From assembly GCA_964486455.1 (NCBI GenBank), contig CAZAMP010000022.1, forward strand, positions 6,498-70,497: DNA of 64,000 bases, read 5' to 3'. A program made the translations under genes and the position numbers. Positions within the stretch are counted from its first letter, which is position 1. Each line of letters opens with the position of its first letter. This document shows, piece after piece, positions 1 through 8,264 of this stretch. The DNA comes from CAZAMP01 sp964486455. Lineage in GTDB: Bacteria; Eisenbacteria; RBG-16-71-46; CAZAMP01. The notes under the pieces were generated by a model, which was given only the letters and a program-made list of their open reading frames with translations, was not told where the DNA came from and searched no databases.

Positions 1-112
1 GGGCGCCCGTATCCCCTTGCACGATCCGGCTCCGGCCGGGCGACGCGTTCTGTCACGGGAGTTGCAGGAAGCGTCTTGAATCCACAGACGCTTTCGATGC
101 GTGGAGGCAGAG
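1..112. other. Upstream leader of the pilin gene
   Basis: This stretch carries the putative sigma-54 promoter and the ribosome binding site (GGAGG at 102-106) of the pilin gene. A + strand reading frame entering from the left edge stays open until a TGA at 77-79, so the first 79 bases could be the 3' end of an upstream gene. It is too short to recognise. Confidence 0.4.
51..66 (+). promoter_or_regulatory. Putative sigma-54 (-24/-12) promoter of the pilin gene
   Basis: TGTCAC (51-56), five bases, then TTGCA (62-66) matches the RpoN consensus TGGCAC-N5-TTGCA with correct spacing and one mismatch, which falls in the conserved -24 GG pair. Predicted transcription start is near 77, leaving a leader of about 35 bases before the GTG at 113. 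Pilin genes are RpoN-dependent in Pseudomonas and Myxococcus, and an NtrC-type activator is encoded at 24089-25489. This is inference from one motif. Confidence 0.4.
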
Positions 113-511
113 GTGAGACGGAACGCGGGGTTCACTCTGATCGAGATCGTGATAGTCGTTCTCGTCATTGGCATCCTCGCAGCGATCGCAATCCCCAACT
201 ACTACGGCATGCAGAATCGCGCGCGCGAAAGCCGTGTTCAATCGAGCGTGCATGTGGTTCACCTCATTGTTGAGAACTTCCTCATCGAGAACGGTAACTA
301 TCCGGCCAATGCGGCCGCGTTACTTGCGGGCCTGTTCTCGGGTGGCGTCTACCCGGAGAATCCGTTTACGGGAACCAACGATGCCATCATCGCCGCGGAT
401 GGATGGGACGCCGGGGACGAAGGGAAGGTCGGCTACGCCGTCGTGGGCGGGATCTATACCATCGAAGCCTACGGCAAGACCGCCGTCGTCCTCACGCTGA
501 CCAACGGCTAG
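113..511 (+). CDS. pilA: Type IV pilin (or GspG-like pseudopilin)
   Basis: Structural subunit of a type IV pilus, assembled at the inner membrane after leader cleavage. The N-terminus is a class III prepilin signal: a six-residue leader MRRNAG, then FTLIEIVIVVLVIGILA, with Glu at mature position 5 and a hydrophobic helix running to IPNYYG. The mature protein is about 126 residues. The GTG at 113 is chosen over the in-frame GTG at 101 because GGAGG at 102-106 sits six bases before it and it gives a normal short leader. No disulfide-loop cysteines are visible. It is followed by an ABC exporter, prepilin peptidase and pilMNOPQ, so pilus function is favoured over type II secretion, although the C-terminal half has a GspG-like NPF motif. 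Confidence 0.85.
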   Translation: MRRNAGFTLIEIVIVVLVIGILAAIAIPNYYGMQNRARESRVQSSVHVVHLIVENFLIENGNYPANAAALLAGLFSGGVYPENPFTGTNDAIIAADGWDAGDEGKVGYAVVGGIYTIEAYGKTAVVLTLTNG

Positions 512-604
512 ATCGCCCCGGTCGATTTCGACCATCTGGCATACTGCTTGCAATCTATCCCACTGCTGACATGTCGCCGGCAACTCCGCATTCGAGGTGA
601 CAAT

Positions 605-1696
605 ATGGGAAGTCCAGGCACGCTCGATCACGAGCACGAGATGCTCCATGGGTTGGGTGACGGGACCGATGGCGTAACGTCCAGCAGGATAGCGATTTGG
701 GTAGAGGACCTCACGAAGAGGTATAGGCGTTCACCCTGGCAGAAGCCTGTGGTGGCGCTGGATGGTTTGAATCTCAGAGTGGAAGCTGGCGAGATTTTCG
801 GCTTTCTCGGCCCGAACGGCGCCGGCAAAACCACCACCACTAAGTTGCTGACCGGATTGATTCTGCCCACTCGTGGGCGGGTTCTCGTTACCGGGGCGCC
901 GGCTAACAGCCGGCGGGCACGATCCCGAGTCGGTTTTCTGCCCGAAAACCCCTCATTCACGGGAAGCTGGACGACCGGGGAGTTCCTGGAGCTCAGCGCA
1001 CACCTGACCGGGATGCGTTCCGGTCCGGTGAAGCGGGAGATCGGTCGCTTGGTCGAGCGACTCGGACTCGAAAGCGTCCGAGATCGACGAATGAGCGGAC
1101 TAAGCAAGGGGCAACTCCAGCTCGCCGGAATCGCCCAGGCGCTCATCGGAAGTCCACCCGTGTTGATTCTCGACGAGCCGATGAGCGGACTCGATCCCGT
1201 GGGGCGCTCTGTGGTGCGTGACGTCCTCTTGGATCTACGCGCTCGGGGCAGGACGGTCTTCCTGAGCTCGCATATCCTGAGCGACGTGGAGATGCTTTGC
1301 GATCGCGTGGGACTCCTTGGAGAAGGTCGATTGGAGGCCGTTCGGACGATGAACGAGGTTCAGGCGCTCGGTAGCACCGACCGGGAGCTGGTCGTCCAGG
1401 GGGCGGATCCCACCCTCCTCGCGTCGCTGGTCCCGGAAGCTCAGCTGATCCGCACGATCGGCGATCAAACGGTCCTGAGATTCCGCGAAGCGGGACCGCT
1501 CAACGACGTGATCGGCCGCGTTTTGGAAACGGGTGCCGAGATCGTTTCGCTCACGCATCGCGGCGGATCTCTGGAGCAGTTCGTCCTGGATCGCATGCGA
1601 TCCGGCGGGCCCGAGATCGCAGGGACGATCTACCCTGTCGTGAGCGACAGGTCGGGGTCGACGGAGCGGCTTCGGCAGGCGGGAGGAGGTCGCTGA
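605..1696 (+). CDS. ABC transporter ATP-binding protein, PilH-like
   Basis: Nucleotide-binding subunit that would energise the permease encoded immediately downstream. Visible motifs: Walker A GPNGAGKTTTT (about residues 68-78), ABC signature LSKGQ (about 165), Walker B VLILDEP (about 187-193) and an H-loop in the SSHILSD segment. About 363 residues, including a C-terminal extension of roughly 110 residues beyond the ATPase fold, common in NatA/CcmA-like proteins. Start ATG 605 follows GAGGTGA. The stop overlaps the permease start by one base (TGATG). In Myxococcus xanthus the pilGHI ABC exporter lies beside pilA and is needed for pilus assembly or pilin export; this order suggests the same role, by inference. 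Confidence 0.8.
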   Translation: MGSPGTLDHEHEMLHGLGDGTDGVTSSRIAIWVEDLTKRYRRSPWQKPVVALDGLNLRVEAGEIFGFLGPNGAGKTTTTKLLTGLILPTRGRVLVTGAPANSRRARSRVGFLPENPSFTGSWTTGEFLELSAHLTGMRSGPVKREIGRLVERLGLESVRDRRMSGLSKGQLQLAGIAQALIGSPPVLILDEPMSGLDPVGRSVVRDVLLDLRARGRTVFLSSHILSDVEMLCDRVGLLGEGRLEAVRTMNEVQALGSTDRELVVQGADPTLLASLVPEAQLIRTIGDQTVLRFREAGPLNDVIGRVLETGAEIVSLTHRGGSLEQFVLDRMRSGGPEIAGTIYPVVSDRSGSTERLRQAGGGR

Positions 1697-2460
1697 TGCG
1701 AACCTGGTGGCTTGCCGCGGCGTTCTTCTCGGAGGCGGTGCGAACGAAGCTGATTCTCCTTGGCGCGTGCTTCACTGCGCTCGTCATGATGCTCTCTTTC
1801 CTCATCGCGCCCCTTTCGCTGGGAACCGTCGACAAGATCACACGTGACATGGGCGTATCGAGTCTCATTCTCTCGGCTTCGATCCTTGTCTTCACGGGAG
1901 GGATTCACCTCCTCAGCCGTGAGAGAGAGCGGAAGTCGATCTACCTGATTCTCACGCGCCCGATCTCTCGAGGGACCTACCTGTTCGGGAAATACCTGGG
2001 CCTCCTCCTGACGGCCTGGGCGGTCCTCCTGATCTCCGCGATCATTTTCGCACTCACGCTCCTCGCGCGGGGGGCGGCGCCCGATGTCGGACTCGTTCAG
2101 ACGATGCTTCTCTCCGCGTGCGAGCTCATCGTCCTCTCAGCGGTGGCGGTCTTCTTCTCCACGATTGTCTCACCCGTTCCGGCGATGCTCTATGCCCTCG
2201 GGGTCTTCATCGCGGGTCACGGCGCGCGGGATCTCTCAAACCTGAGCGGCATGCTCGAGGCGGGGCCGACACGTGCCCTCTTCGACGTCCTCCGGCACGT
2301 GCTCCCGGATCTTTCACGGTTCGATGCGCGCCTGGAGGCGGTCCACGGGCTCGCGATACCCGGAAGCGATGTGGCATGGGCGCTCGGTTATGCCGCCTTG
2401 TACGGAGCGGCCATTCTTCTCTTCACCTGGGTGGTCTTCGAGCGCAAGGAGTTCGCGTGA
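1696..2460 (+). CDS. ABC-2 type permease, PilI-like
   Basis: Membrane subunit of the ABC transporter encoded just upstream. The 254-residue protein has about six hydrophobic segments (for example around residues 17-40, 54-75, 98-125 and 140-170) with the SRERERKSIYLILTRP loop typical of ABC-2 permeases such as NosY and GldF. Its ATG shares one base with the ATPase stop, and its own stop overlaps the GTG of the next gene, so translation is probably coupled. The transported substrate is not known. Confidence 0.75.
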   Translation: MRTWWLAAAFFSEAVRTKLILLGACFTALVMMLSFLIAPLSLGTVDKITRDMGVSSLILSASILVFTGGIHLLSRERERKSIYLILTRPISRGTYLFGKYLGLLLTAWAVLLISAIIFALTLLARGAAPDVGLVQTMLLSACELIVLSAVAVFFSTIVSPVPAMLYALGVFIAGHGARDLSNLSGMLEAGPTRALFDVLRHVLPDLSRFDARLEAVHGLAIPGSDVAWALGYAALYGAAILLFTWVVFERKEFA

Positions 2461-3122
2461 GTCGAATTGGATTGGTTGCGTTGGCCGTACTCTGTTTGGT
2501 CGGCGCGGCGACCTTGAACTCGGGCCGTCAGCAGCGTCCGATTCCGGCGGACGCGGATCTCGCGTACTTCCCTTCAGGGCATCTGCTGCACGCGACCGCC
2601 GTGGGTTTCAAGGGTTTGGCGGCCGACGTGGCCTTCCTGCGCGCCGTTCAGTACTACGGTGAGCACCGGAAATCCGATCGGCAGTATCCATGGACACGGC
2701 ACCTCTTCCACGTCGTCACGGAGCTGGATCCCTGGTTCGTCACTCCGTATCTCTTCGGTGCCCTCGTGCTGGCCGATGACATGAGTCGTCTCGATCTGTC
2801 CGTCGACCTGCTGGAGCGGGGCATGGCGGCAAACCCCAATCGGTGGGAGCTACCGTTCGAAGCGGGGTTTCTCTCGTTCGTGCATCAGCGGGACGCGACG
2901 GCGGCGGCCATCTGGTTCCGCCAGGCGATGACGATGCCGGGCGCGCCGGAATACGTGCGCCGCTTTGCGGCGTTCACGCTGACGCGGTCGGGATCCCATG
3001 CGCAGGCGCTCAAGCTCTGGCGCGAGATCGAGCAGAACGCGACTGAGCCGGCGATCCGCGAAGCGGCCAGACGGTACATCGACGAATTGGAGCAAGAGGG
3101 AGGCAGGACCGCCAATGGATGA
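2457..3122 (+). CDS. TPR-like membrane-anchored protein of the pil locus
   Basis: A 221-residue protein with an N-terminal signal-anchor (IGLVALAVLCLVGAATL) followed by helical repeats resembling tetratricopeptide repeats (LFGALVLADDMSRLDLSVDLLERGM; WELPFEAGFLSFVHQ). The GTG at 2457 overlaps the permease stop (GTGA) and is preferred to longer upstream starts that would lie inside the permease. The 3' end overlaps pilD by eight bases. Position between the exporter and the peptidase recalls the accessory protein PilG of Myxococcus, but that match is positional only; PilF-like pilus assembly TPR proteins are another possibility. Confidence 0.65.
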   Translation: MSRIGLVALAVLCLVGAATLNSGRQQRPIPADADLAYFPSGHLLHATAVGFKGLAADVAFLRAVQYYGEHRKSDRQYPWTRHLFHVVTELDPWFVTPYLFGALVLADDMSRLDLSVDLLERGMAANPNRWELPFEAGFLSFVHQRDATAAAIWFRQAMTMPGAPEYVRRFAAFTLTRSGSHAQALKLWREIEQNATEPAIREAARRYIDELEQEGGRTANG

Positions 3123-3897
3123 GGCTGGGATGTTTCTCGTGATCTACGGTGTATTCGGCGCCATCATCGGTAGCTTCCTGAACGTCGTGATCTATCGCGT
3201 TCCAAGGGGGCTTTCCGTGGTGAGGCCACGCTCGAGCTGCCCCGAGTGTGGTCGCCCAATCCGTCCGTGGGAAAACGTCCCGGTGCTTGGTTTCATTTGG
3301 CTACGCGGACGGTGCGCGGGATGCAAGGCGCGCATACCGCTGCGATACCCGATCGTCGAACTCCTGACCGCGGGGCTCTTTATCGCGGTCGGTGCCCATT
3401 TTGGGTTCGGCCCAACGCTGCCGTTTCGGTTCTTTTTCATCGCGGCGCTCATCGCCATCGCCTGGATCGATCTCGACGTGCGGATCATCCCGGACTCCCT
3501 TTCGGTGGGAGGGATCGCCGTCGGTCTGGTCGGGAGCTTCTTCTTGCCTGTTTCGCTCCCGATGTCGCTCCTTGGTGTCGTGGTGGGTGGTGGGATCCTG
3601 TGGCTTCTGGCTGTGGGGTATCGCTATGCCACGGGCGTTGACGGCATGGGCGGGGGCGACATCAAGCTCGCGGCCATGATCGGGGCGTTTCTGGGACCGC
3701 TGGGCGTGCTTCTGGTCCTTTTCCTTGCATCCGCCATCGGCGCCATTCTCGGTGGGATCCTCATGATCGCCGGCCGGGCAGGCCGCCGCACCGCCCTTCC
3801 GTTCGGCACGCTACTTGCCCCGGCCGCCGTCGCCGCGCTGTTTGCCGCACCGATCTTCTTCGCATGGTACGGAGAGTGGCTCAAGACCGTCCGTTGA
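3115..3897 (+). CDS. pilD: Prepilin peptidase / N-methyltransferase
   Basis: Bifunctional inner-membrane aspartyl protease that removes the prepilin leader and methylates the new N-terminus. The 260-residue protein has the zinc-binding cysteine pairs C42-x2-C45 and C67-x2-C70 in the cytoplasmic domain, a first aspartate region IDLDVRIIPD (119-127), and a second catalytic motif GGGDIKL with Asp near 182, plus about seven to eight membrane segments. Start ATG 3115 overlaps the previous stop. It would process the pilin at 113-511. Confidence 0.93.
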   Translation: MDEAGMFLVIYGVFGAIIGSFLNVVIYRVPRGLSVVRPRSSCPECGRPIRPWENVPVLGFIWLRGRCAGCKARIPLRYPIVELLTAGLFIAVGAHFGFGPTLPFRFFFIAALIAIAWIDLDVRIIPDSLSVGGIAVGLVGSFFLPVSLPMSLLGVVVGGGILWLLAVGYRYATGVDGMGGGDIKLAAMIGAFLGPLGVLLVLFLASAIGAILGGILMIAGRAGRRTALPFGTLLAPAAVAALFAAPIFFAWYGEWLKTVR

Positions 3898-4089
3898 GAC
3901 CCCAATCCCGGTCCGTGTGGGTGATATCAGCCGTTGTTCTGGTCGATAGCCACCGTTGTTCAAGCGCGGGCTCAATGACGCCAAACGCTCAGATCCCTTT
4001 GTTACGAAAGAGATAAGTGTGGGCGGGGGTTCGCTCGCGTTTCGGTTTCCGACCCGACAATTCTGTGCCGCCGCAGAGAGGGAAACGAC
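3898..4089. other. Intergenic region before pilM
   Basis: 192 bases without a credible gene. No strong inverted repeat with a T-tract was seen. It presumably holds the promoter of pilMNOPQ; the purine-rich AGAGAGGGA at about 4075-4083 is the pilM ribosome binding site. Confidence 0.4.
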
Positions 4090-5184
4090 TTGGGCTTTTC
4101 CGATCTATCCATGCCCCTCAAAGGGGCCAGAAAAGTCCTGATGCGTCTTAGGAAGAAGCGTACCGCTGTCGGCCTCGATATCGGATCGCACGCGGTCAAG
4201 ATCGTGGAACTCGCTGAGCGAGGCGACCACGTGCAGCTCTTGAGATGGGGGCGGGCGGAGCTGATTCCTGACGCAATCGTGGACGGCGAGATCATCGATC
4301 GAGGACATGTCGTCGAGACCCTTCGGGAGCTGATAGCAGAATCCGGCATAACCAACCGCCGGGTGACTGTATCAGTCTCGGGTAGAGGGGTCATCGTCAA
4401 GCGAATCACCGTGGAGAAGGGAGCCACCGAGGAAGCGGACGAAGCCATCCGCCGGTCGTCGGAGCAACACGTCCCATTCGACATCGGCGAGGTGGTCATG
4501 GACTACCAGATACTCTCAGAGGACGCTGAGGGTGGTAGGCTGCAGGTTCTGCTCGTGGTGGCGAAGCGCGACGTCGTGCTGAGCCGCGTCGAGATCGTGC
4601 GCGATGCGGGGCTGATCCCCGTGGCCGTCGATGTGGACGCCTTTGCGGTTCAGAACGCGCTCGTCTGGGGCGAGCCGTATGATCCCGAGGAGTCCGTGGC
4701 CATCGTGAACGTCGGAGCGGAGCGTAGCAACATCCACGCGGTTCGCGCGGGTGAGCCGCTCTACACGCAGGACTTGGCCACGGGGACGCGAAGCCTTCTG
4801 GATTCGGTCCGTCGCAGCTGCGACGTGTCTCAAGACACGGCTTCTTGCGCACTTCTGGGAGAAGACGAACGGGACGTCGATGCGCTCTCGGGGTTCGTGG
4901 GATCGTTCACGGATGATCTGCGCCTTGCCGTGGACCGAGTCGGCCTGTTCCTCAAGACCTCAGGCAGCGCGGACCATGTGAACCGGATCGTAATGACCGG
5001 CGGAGGGAGCTGGGTCCCGGGGCTCCTACCGGGTCTCGAGGCGAAGACGAGCGTTCCCGTTGAGGCGGGCGATCCGCTACGTCAGCTTCAAGTTCCGGAG
5101 GATCAGGTCGAGATACTTCAACCGCGAAGCAGTGAGTTTGCAGTGGCCGTTGGCCTCGCGCTACGAGGGGCGGTCGATTCATGA
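4090..5184 (+). CDS. pilM: Type IV pilus assembly protein PilM (actin-like ATPase)
   Basis: Cytoplasmic FtsA/actin-fold protein that binds the PilN N-terminus and links the inner-membrane platform to the pilus motor. The phosphate-binding signature VGLDIGSHAVKIVEL, the central SRVEIVRDAGLIPVAVDVDAFA segment and the C-terminal GGGSWVPGLLPGLEA adenosine motif are all present. 364 residues, normal for the family. TTG at 4090 is preceded by AGAGGGA with good spacing; ATG 4111 or 4141 are alternatives without a clear site. The stop overlaps pilN (ATGA). Confidence 0.92.
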   Translation: MGFSDLSMPLKGARKVLMRLRKKRTAVGLDIGSHAVKIVELAERGDHVQLLRWGRAELIPDAIVDGEIIDRGHVVETLRELIAESGITNRRVTVSVSGRGVIVKRITVEKGATEEADEAIRRSSEQHVPFDIGEVVMDYQILSEDAEGGRLQVLLVVAKRDVVLSRVEIVRDAGLIPVAVDVDAFAVQNALVWGEPYDPEESVAIVNVGAERSNIHAVRAGEPLYTQDLATGTRSLLDSVRRSCDVSQDTASCALLGEDERDVDALSGFVGSFTDDLRLAVDRVGLFLKTSGSADHVNRIVMTGGGSWVPGLLPGLEAKTSVPVEAGDPLRQLQVPEDQVEILQPRSSEFAVAVGLALRGAVDS

Positions 5185-5753
5185 TCCGAATAAACCTACT
5201 CCTTCCGGAGGATCTTCCCAAAGGCCCGACCATCAAGATGCCGCGCATGAGTGGTCTTGTCGGCCTTGGGCTATTCCTGCTCGTTCTGCTGCCGATTGGT
5301 ACAACCGCCTATCAGCAGGGTGCGAAGCTGAAGATGCTGCGCGGCTCGATTTCGGAAGTTCAGGCCGAGTCGGTCAGGCTCAAGCCCGTGGTGGAACGAA
5401 TCCATCGGCTGAATCAGGAGAGCCGTGACCTGACCAACCGCCTGCAAATCGTTCGCCGTCTGGACGGCCGGCGGACGTTCCACGTGTCCATGATGGACGT
5501 GCTCAGCGAGCTTCTGCCGCGTCACCTCTGGCTCACGGATGTCCAGGAGCACGCCGGCGGTCTTCTCACAATCCACGGGGGAACCTTCTCGAACCTCGTG
5601 GTGGCCGAGCTGATGATCCGTCTCGAAGAGACCGACTTCTTCACCGATGTTCGCTTGGTTCAGGCTGAGCGTCGTGACACCGAGGGACGCAGCATGATCC
5701 AGTTCGAGATCCATGCTCGACTGGTCGGTCCGCAGGGAGGGAACGCTCAGTGA
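5181..5753 (+). CDS. pilN: Type IV pilus alignment protein PilN
   Basis: Bitopic inner-membrane protein of the pilus alignment complex. It starts with the conserved PilM-binding tail MIRINLLLPED, followed by a membrane helix at about 28-46, a coiled-coil (about 50-95) and a ferredoxin-like periplasmic domain ending in a QFEIHARL strand. 190 residues. Its ATG overlaps the pilM stop and its TGA overlaps the GTG of pilO. Confidence 0.9.
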   Translation: MIRINLLLPEDLPKGPTIKMPRMSGLVGLGLFLLVLLPIGTTAYQQGAKLKMLRGSISEVQAESVRLKPVVERIHRLNQESRDLTNRLQIVRRLDGRRTFHVSMMDVLSELLPRHLWLTDVQEHAGGLLTIHGGTFSNLVVAELMIRLEETDFFTDVRLVQAERRDTEGRSMIQFEIHARLVGPQGGNAQ

Positions 5754-6409
5754 GTTTTCGACCAACGATAGGCCGCAAGACGCTGTTCATAGCGATTGCC
5801 ATCGTCGGCGCGTACTACGTGTACTTCGGGTTGACCGCGTTGCCGTTCGGGTATCGGGCGACGAACACGGAGTGCGAGACCCTGGAAGTCGAGTATGTGA
5901 AGCTCTCGTCGGAACTCGGCCAGGCTCGGCGATTGGCGGCTGACAGACCCCGTGTCGAGAGAATGTACAGTGAGACCCATGCACGCTGGTCCGGCGTGCG
6001 CGAGGTTCTGCCGGATCAGGATGAGATGGCCGGGCTTCTGCGCCGGATCACGATGGCTGGCGAGACCAGCGGCGTGACGTTCTATCTATTCAAACCGCTG
6101 GCCCCAATCCCCGCGACGTTCTACTTCGAGAACCCTGTCGAGGTGAGCGTTGTCGGTGGCTACCATGAGGTTGCGACATTCCTGGGAGAGATCGCGGCAC
6201 TGCCGCGGCTGGTGAACGTCCAAGGTCTCCACCTCGTCAGCTTCGACGGCGAGGATCCCGATGATGCCGTGGAGGCCTCATTCACGGCCAGCGCGTATTC
6301 GGTCATGGGGCCCCAAGGGAAGATCCCGGGCGAGACGGGCGCCGCCAAGAGCACGGCGGCTCAGCCTCGGAGAGCCGGGCACGGGTCTTCCACGGCGTCG
6401 GAGGAGTAG
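5750..6409 (+). CDS. pilO: Type IV pilus alignment protein PilO
   Basis: Partner of PilN in the periplasmic alignment complex. 219 residues: a membrane helix (about 10-30), a coiled-coil around 42-65, then a PilO fold with PDQDEMAGLLRRITMAGETSGVTF and the ETSGVTF-YLFKPL strand. A low-complexity Ala/Ser/Arg tail follows. GTG 5750 overlaps the pilN stop. Confidence 0.9.
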   Translation: MSFRPTIGRKTLFIAIAIVGAYYVYFGLTALPFGYRATNTECETLEVEYVKLSSELGQARRLAADRPRVERMYSETHARWSGVREVLPDQDEMAGLLRRITMAGETSGVTFYLFKPLAPIPATFYFENPVEVSVVGGYHEVATFLGEIAALPRLVNVQGLHLVSFDGEDPDDAVEASFTASAYSVMGPQGKIPGETGAAKSTAAQPRRAGHGSSTASEE

Positions 6410-6412
6410 AGA

Positions 6413-7003
6413 ATGGTGAGCATTCCTAAAGGCCGACGGCCCTACATTATTGGCGGTGCGGCGGTGGCAGCATTGTTCGTCGCGTCTCTGTCCGTGACGG
6501 GCGGTGGGTTGTCGTTTGGAGGCTTGTTCGGGGGGACATCGTCTTCAAAGGATGAGACAGCTGCACCAATCAAAACAACCGCTGCCGCACCGCATCAAAC
6601 GTCCGCGCCGGCGGTGGTTCAGCAGCTGGCTGCAGCCCCACCTGTCGAGGAGCCCGTCGTGAATCGGGATCGATACGTGTATCGAAGTCACGGTCGGATC
6701 GACCCGTTCAAGAGCCTGGTTCCAAGCGGAGCGGATGGCGGTTCTGATGGCCTTCCCGGCAGTGAGGCCATTCAGCTCGTTGGAATACTGGAGGCGGACG
6801 GTGAGAGGCGGGCGTTGGTCGAGGATCCGCAGGGCTACGGCTATGTTCTCCGCATGGGGGACTCGGTGGCGCGCGGGATTGTGACGAAGATCGGGGAAGA
6901 GAGCGTTGTGATCCGCTACTCGTCCTATGGTGTGACCGAGCGACGCGTTCTTACGCTCGCGCGAGACGATAAGGGGAGGAAGACCCATGGCAGGCTTCAC
7001 TAG
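6413..7003 (+). CDS. pilP: Type IV pilus protein PilP
   Basis: Periplasmic linker between PilNO and the secretin. 196 residues. The C-terminal half carries the PilP signature YRSHGRIDPFKSLV followed by a small beta domain (QLVGILEADGERRALVEDP, YVLRMGD). The N-terminus has a hydrophobic anchor (IIGGAAVAALFVASLSVTGG) with no lipobox cysteine, unlike the usual PilP lipoprotein, then a Thr/Ala/Pro linker. The 3' end overlaps pilQ by 17 bases. Confidence 0.85.
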   Translation: MVSIPKGRRPYIIGGAAVAALFVASLSVTGGGLSFGGLFGGTSSSKDETAAPIKTTAAAPHQTSAPAVVQQLAAAPPVEEPVVNRDRYVYRSHGRIDPFKSLVPSGADGGSDGLPGSEAIQLVGILEADGERRALVEDPQGYGYVLRMGDSVARGIVTKIGEESVVIRYSSYGVTERRVLTLARDDKGRKTHGRLH

Positions 7004-8264
7004 GGCGATGATCGGCGGGTTCTGTGCGCTGATCCTCTCGCTGGGGATCGTCGTTGGATCGGCATCGGCGGATCCTTCCGATCGTGCGGAGCTCAGCCTG
7101 GACGAGGCGGGATTGATTTCCATCGATCTTCAGGGGGCCGATATCCACACGGTGCTTCGGTCCCTTTCTGAAGCATCGGGTCGCAACATCGTGGCGAACT
7201 CGAACGTGTCCGGGTCCGTCCGGCTCAAGCTCACGGACGTTCCCTGGGAAACCGCGCTTGACGTCGTTCTGAAGACACAAGGCCTGGGCTCGATCGAGGA
7301 AGGCGAGATCATCCGCGTCGCACCGCTCAAGGAGCTCCGGCAGGAAGAGATCGATCGTCAGACCTCCGAGCGCAAGCAGGAGGATCTGGCCTCTCTCGCG
7401 ACCGAGGTGGTGACCGTCAACTTTGCCAACGCGAAAGAGCTTGGTACGACGGTCCAAGGCCGGCTCACCCAGCGGGGCAACATCGTGGTCGATGAACGGA
7501 CGAACTCGCTGATCATCACCGACGTTCCCGAGAACATCAGGCGGATCAGCGAGCTGGTCGAGGAGCTTGATGCACCCTCCACGCAGGTGGAAATCGTCGC
7601 GAAGCTCGTGGACATCGACGTATCCGCGATCGAGGAGCTTGGCGTCAGCTGGGGCGTGAAGAACATTCACAACACCGACCAGGGGATTTCGGGAAATATC
7701 GGCAGCGCCACCGTGCTCACCGACCCGGTCGGTACGGCCAACGTGGGGATCCTCCGCACCGGTGCGGAGCTAGATGTAGCGATCCAGGCGCTCGCAAGCG
7801 CCAACCGTGCGGACATCATCTCGAATCCCAAGATCACGACGCTGAACAACCGCGAGGCCCGGATACTCGTCGGTAAGGAGATCCCGCTCATCGTCCGCGA
7901 CCAGGCGGGGAACGCTATCACCGAGCTCAAGAAGATCGGCATCGAGCTACGGGTCTCTCCGCACATCAACAAGGGTGATCTCGTCACGTTGGACCTCAAG
8001 CCCACGGTGAGTGATCTGGCGAGCCTGTCGAGCTCGCAGGGCGGCGTGATCATCAACACCACCGAGGCCGATACCCGGGTCCAGGTTCGAAACGGACAGA
8101 CGGCGGTGATCGGCGGGTTGATCCGCACGAATGAGACGGAGTTCGAGCGAGGGATCCCCTACCTGAAGGACATTCCGATCCTGGGCGCGCTTTTCCGCTC
8201 CACCAGCCGCGCGGAGAGCCAGCGCGAGCTCGTCATCTTCGTGACGCCGAGAATCATCAGGTAG
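6987..8264 (+). CDS. pilQ: Type IV pilus secretin PilQ (short form)
   Basis: Outer-membrane channel for the pilus fibre. After a signal peptide (cleavage near ASA, about residue 28) there is a secretin/TonB N-terminal short domain (ISIDLQGADIHTVLRSLSEA), an N1-type domain (VTVNFANAKELGTTVQG, VDERTNSLIITD), and the secretin barrel domain with SNPKITTLNNREARILVG and the C-terminal RSTSRAESQRELVIFVTPRII. At 425 residues it is much shorter than the proteobacterial PilQ (about 700) because the AMIN repeats are absent. Confidence 0.9.
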   Translation: MAGFTRAMIGGFCALILSLGIVVGSASADPSDRAELSLDEAGLISIDLQGADIHTVLRSLSEASGRNIVANSNVSGSVRLKLTDVPWETALDVVLKTQGLGSIEEGEIIRVAPLKELRQEEIDRQTSERKQEDLASLATEVVTVNFANAKELGTTVQGRLTQRGNIVVDERTNSLIITDVPENIRRISELVEELDAPSTQVEIVAKLVDIDVSAIEELGVSWGVKNIHNTDQGISGNIGSATVLTDPVGTANVGILRTGAELDVAIQALASANRADIISNPKITTLNNREARILVGKEIPLIVRDQAGNAITELKKIGIELRVSPHINKGDLVTLDLKPTVSDLASLSSSQGGVIINTTEADTRVQVRNGQTAVIGGLIRTNETEFERGIPYLKDIPILGALFRSTSRAESQRELVIFVTPRIIR

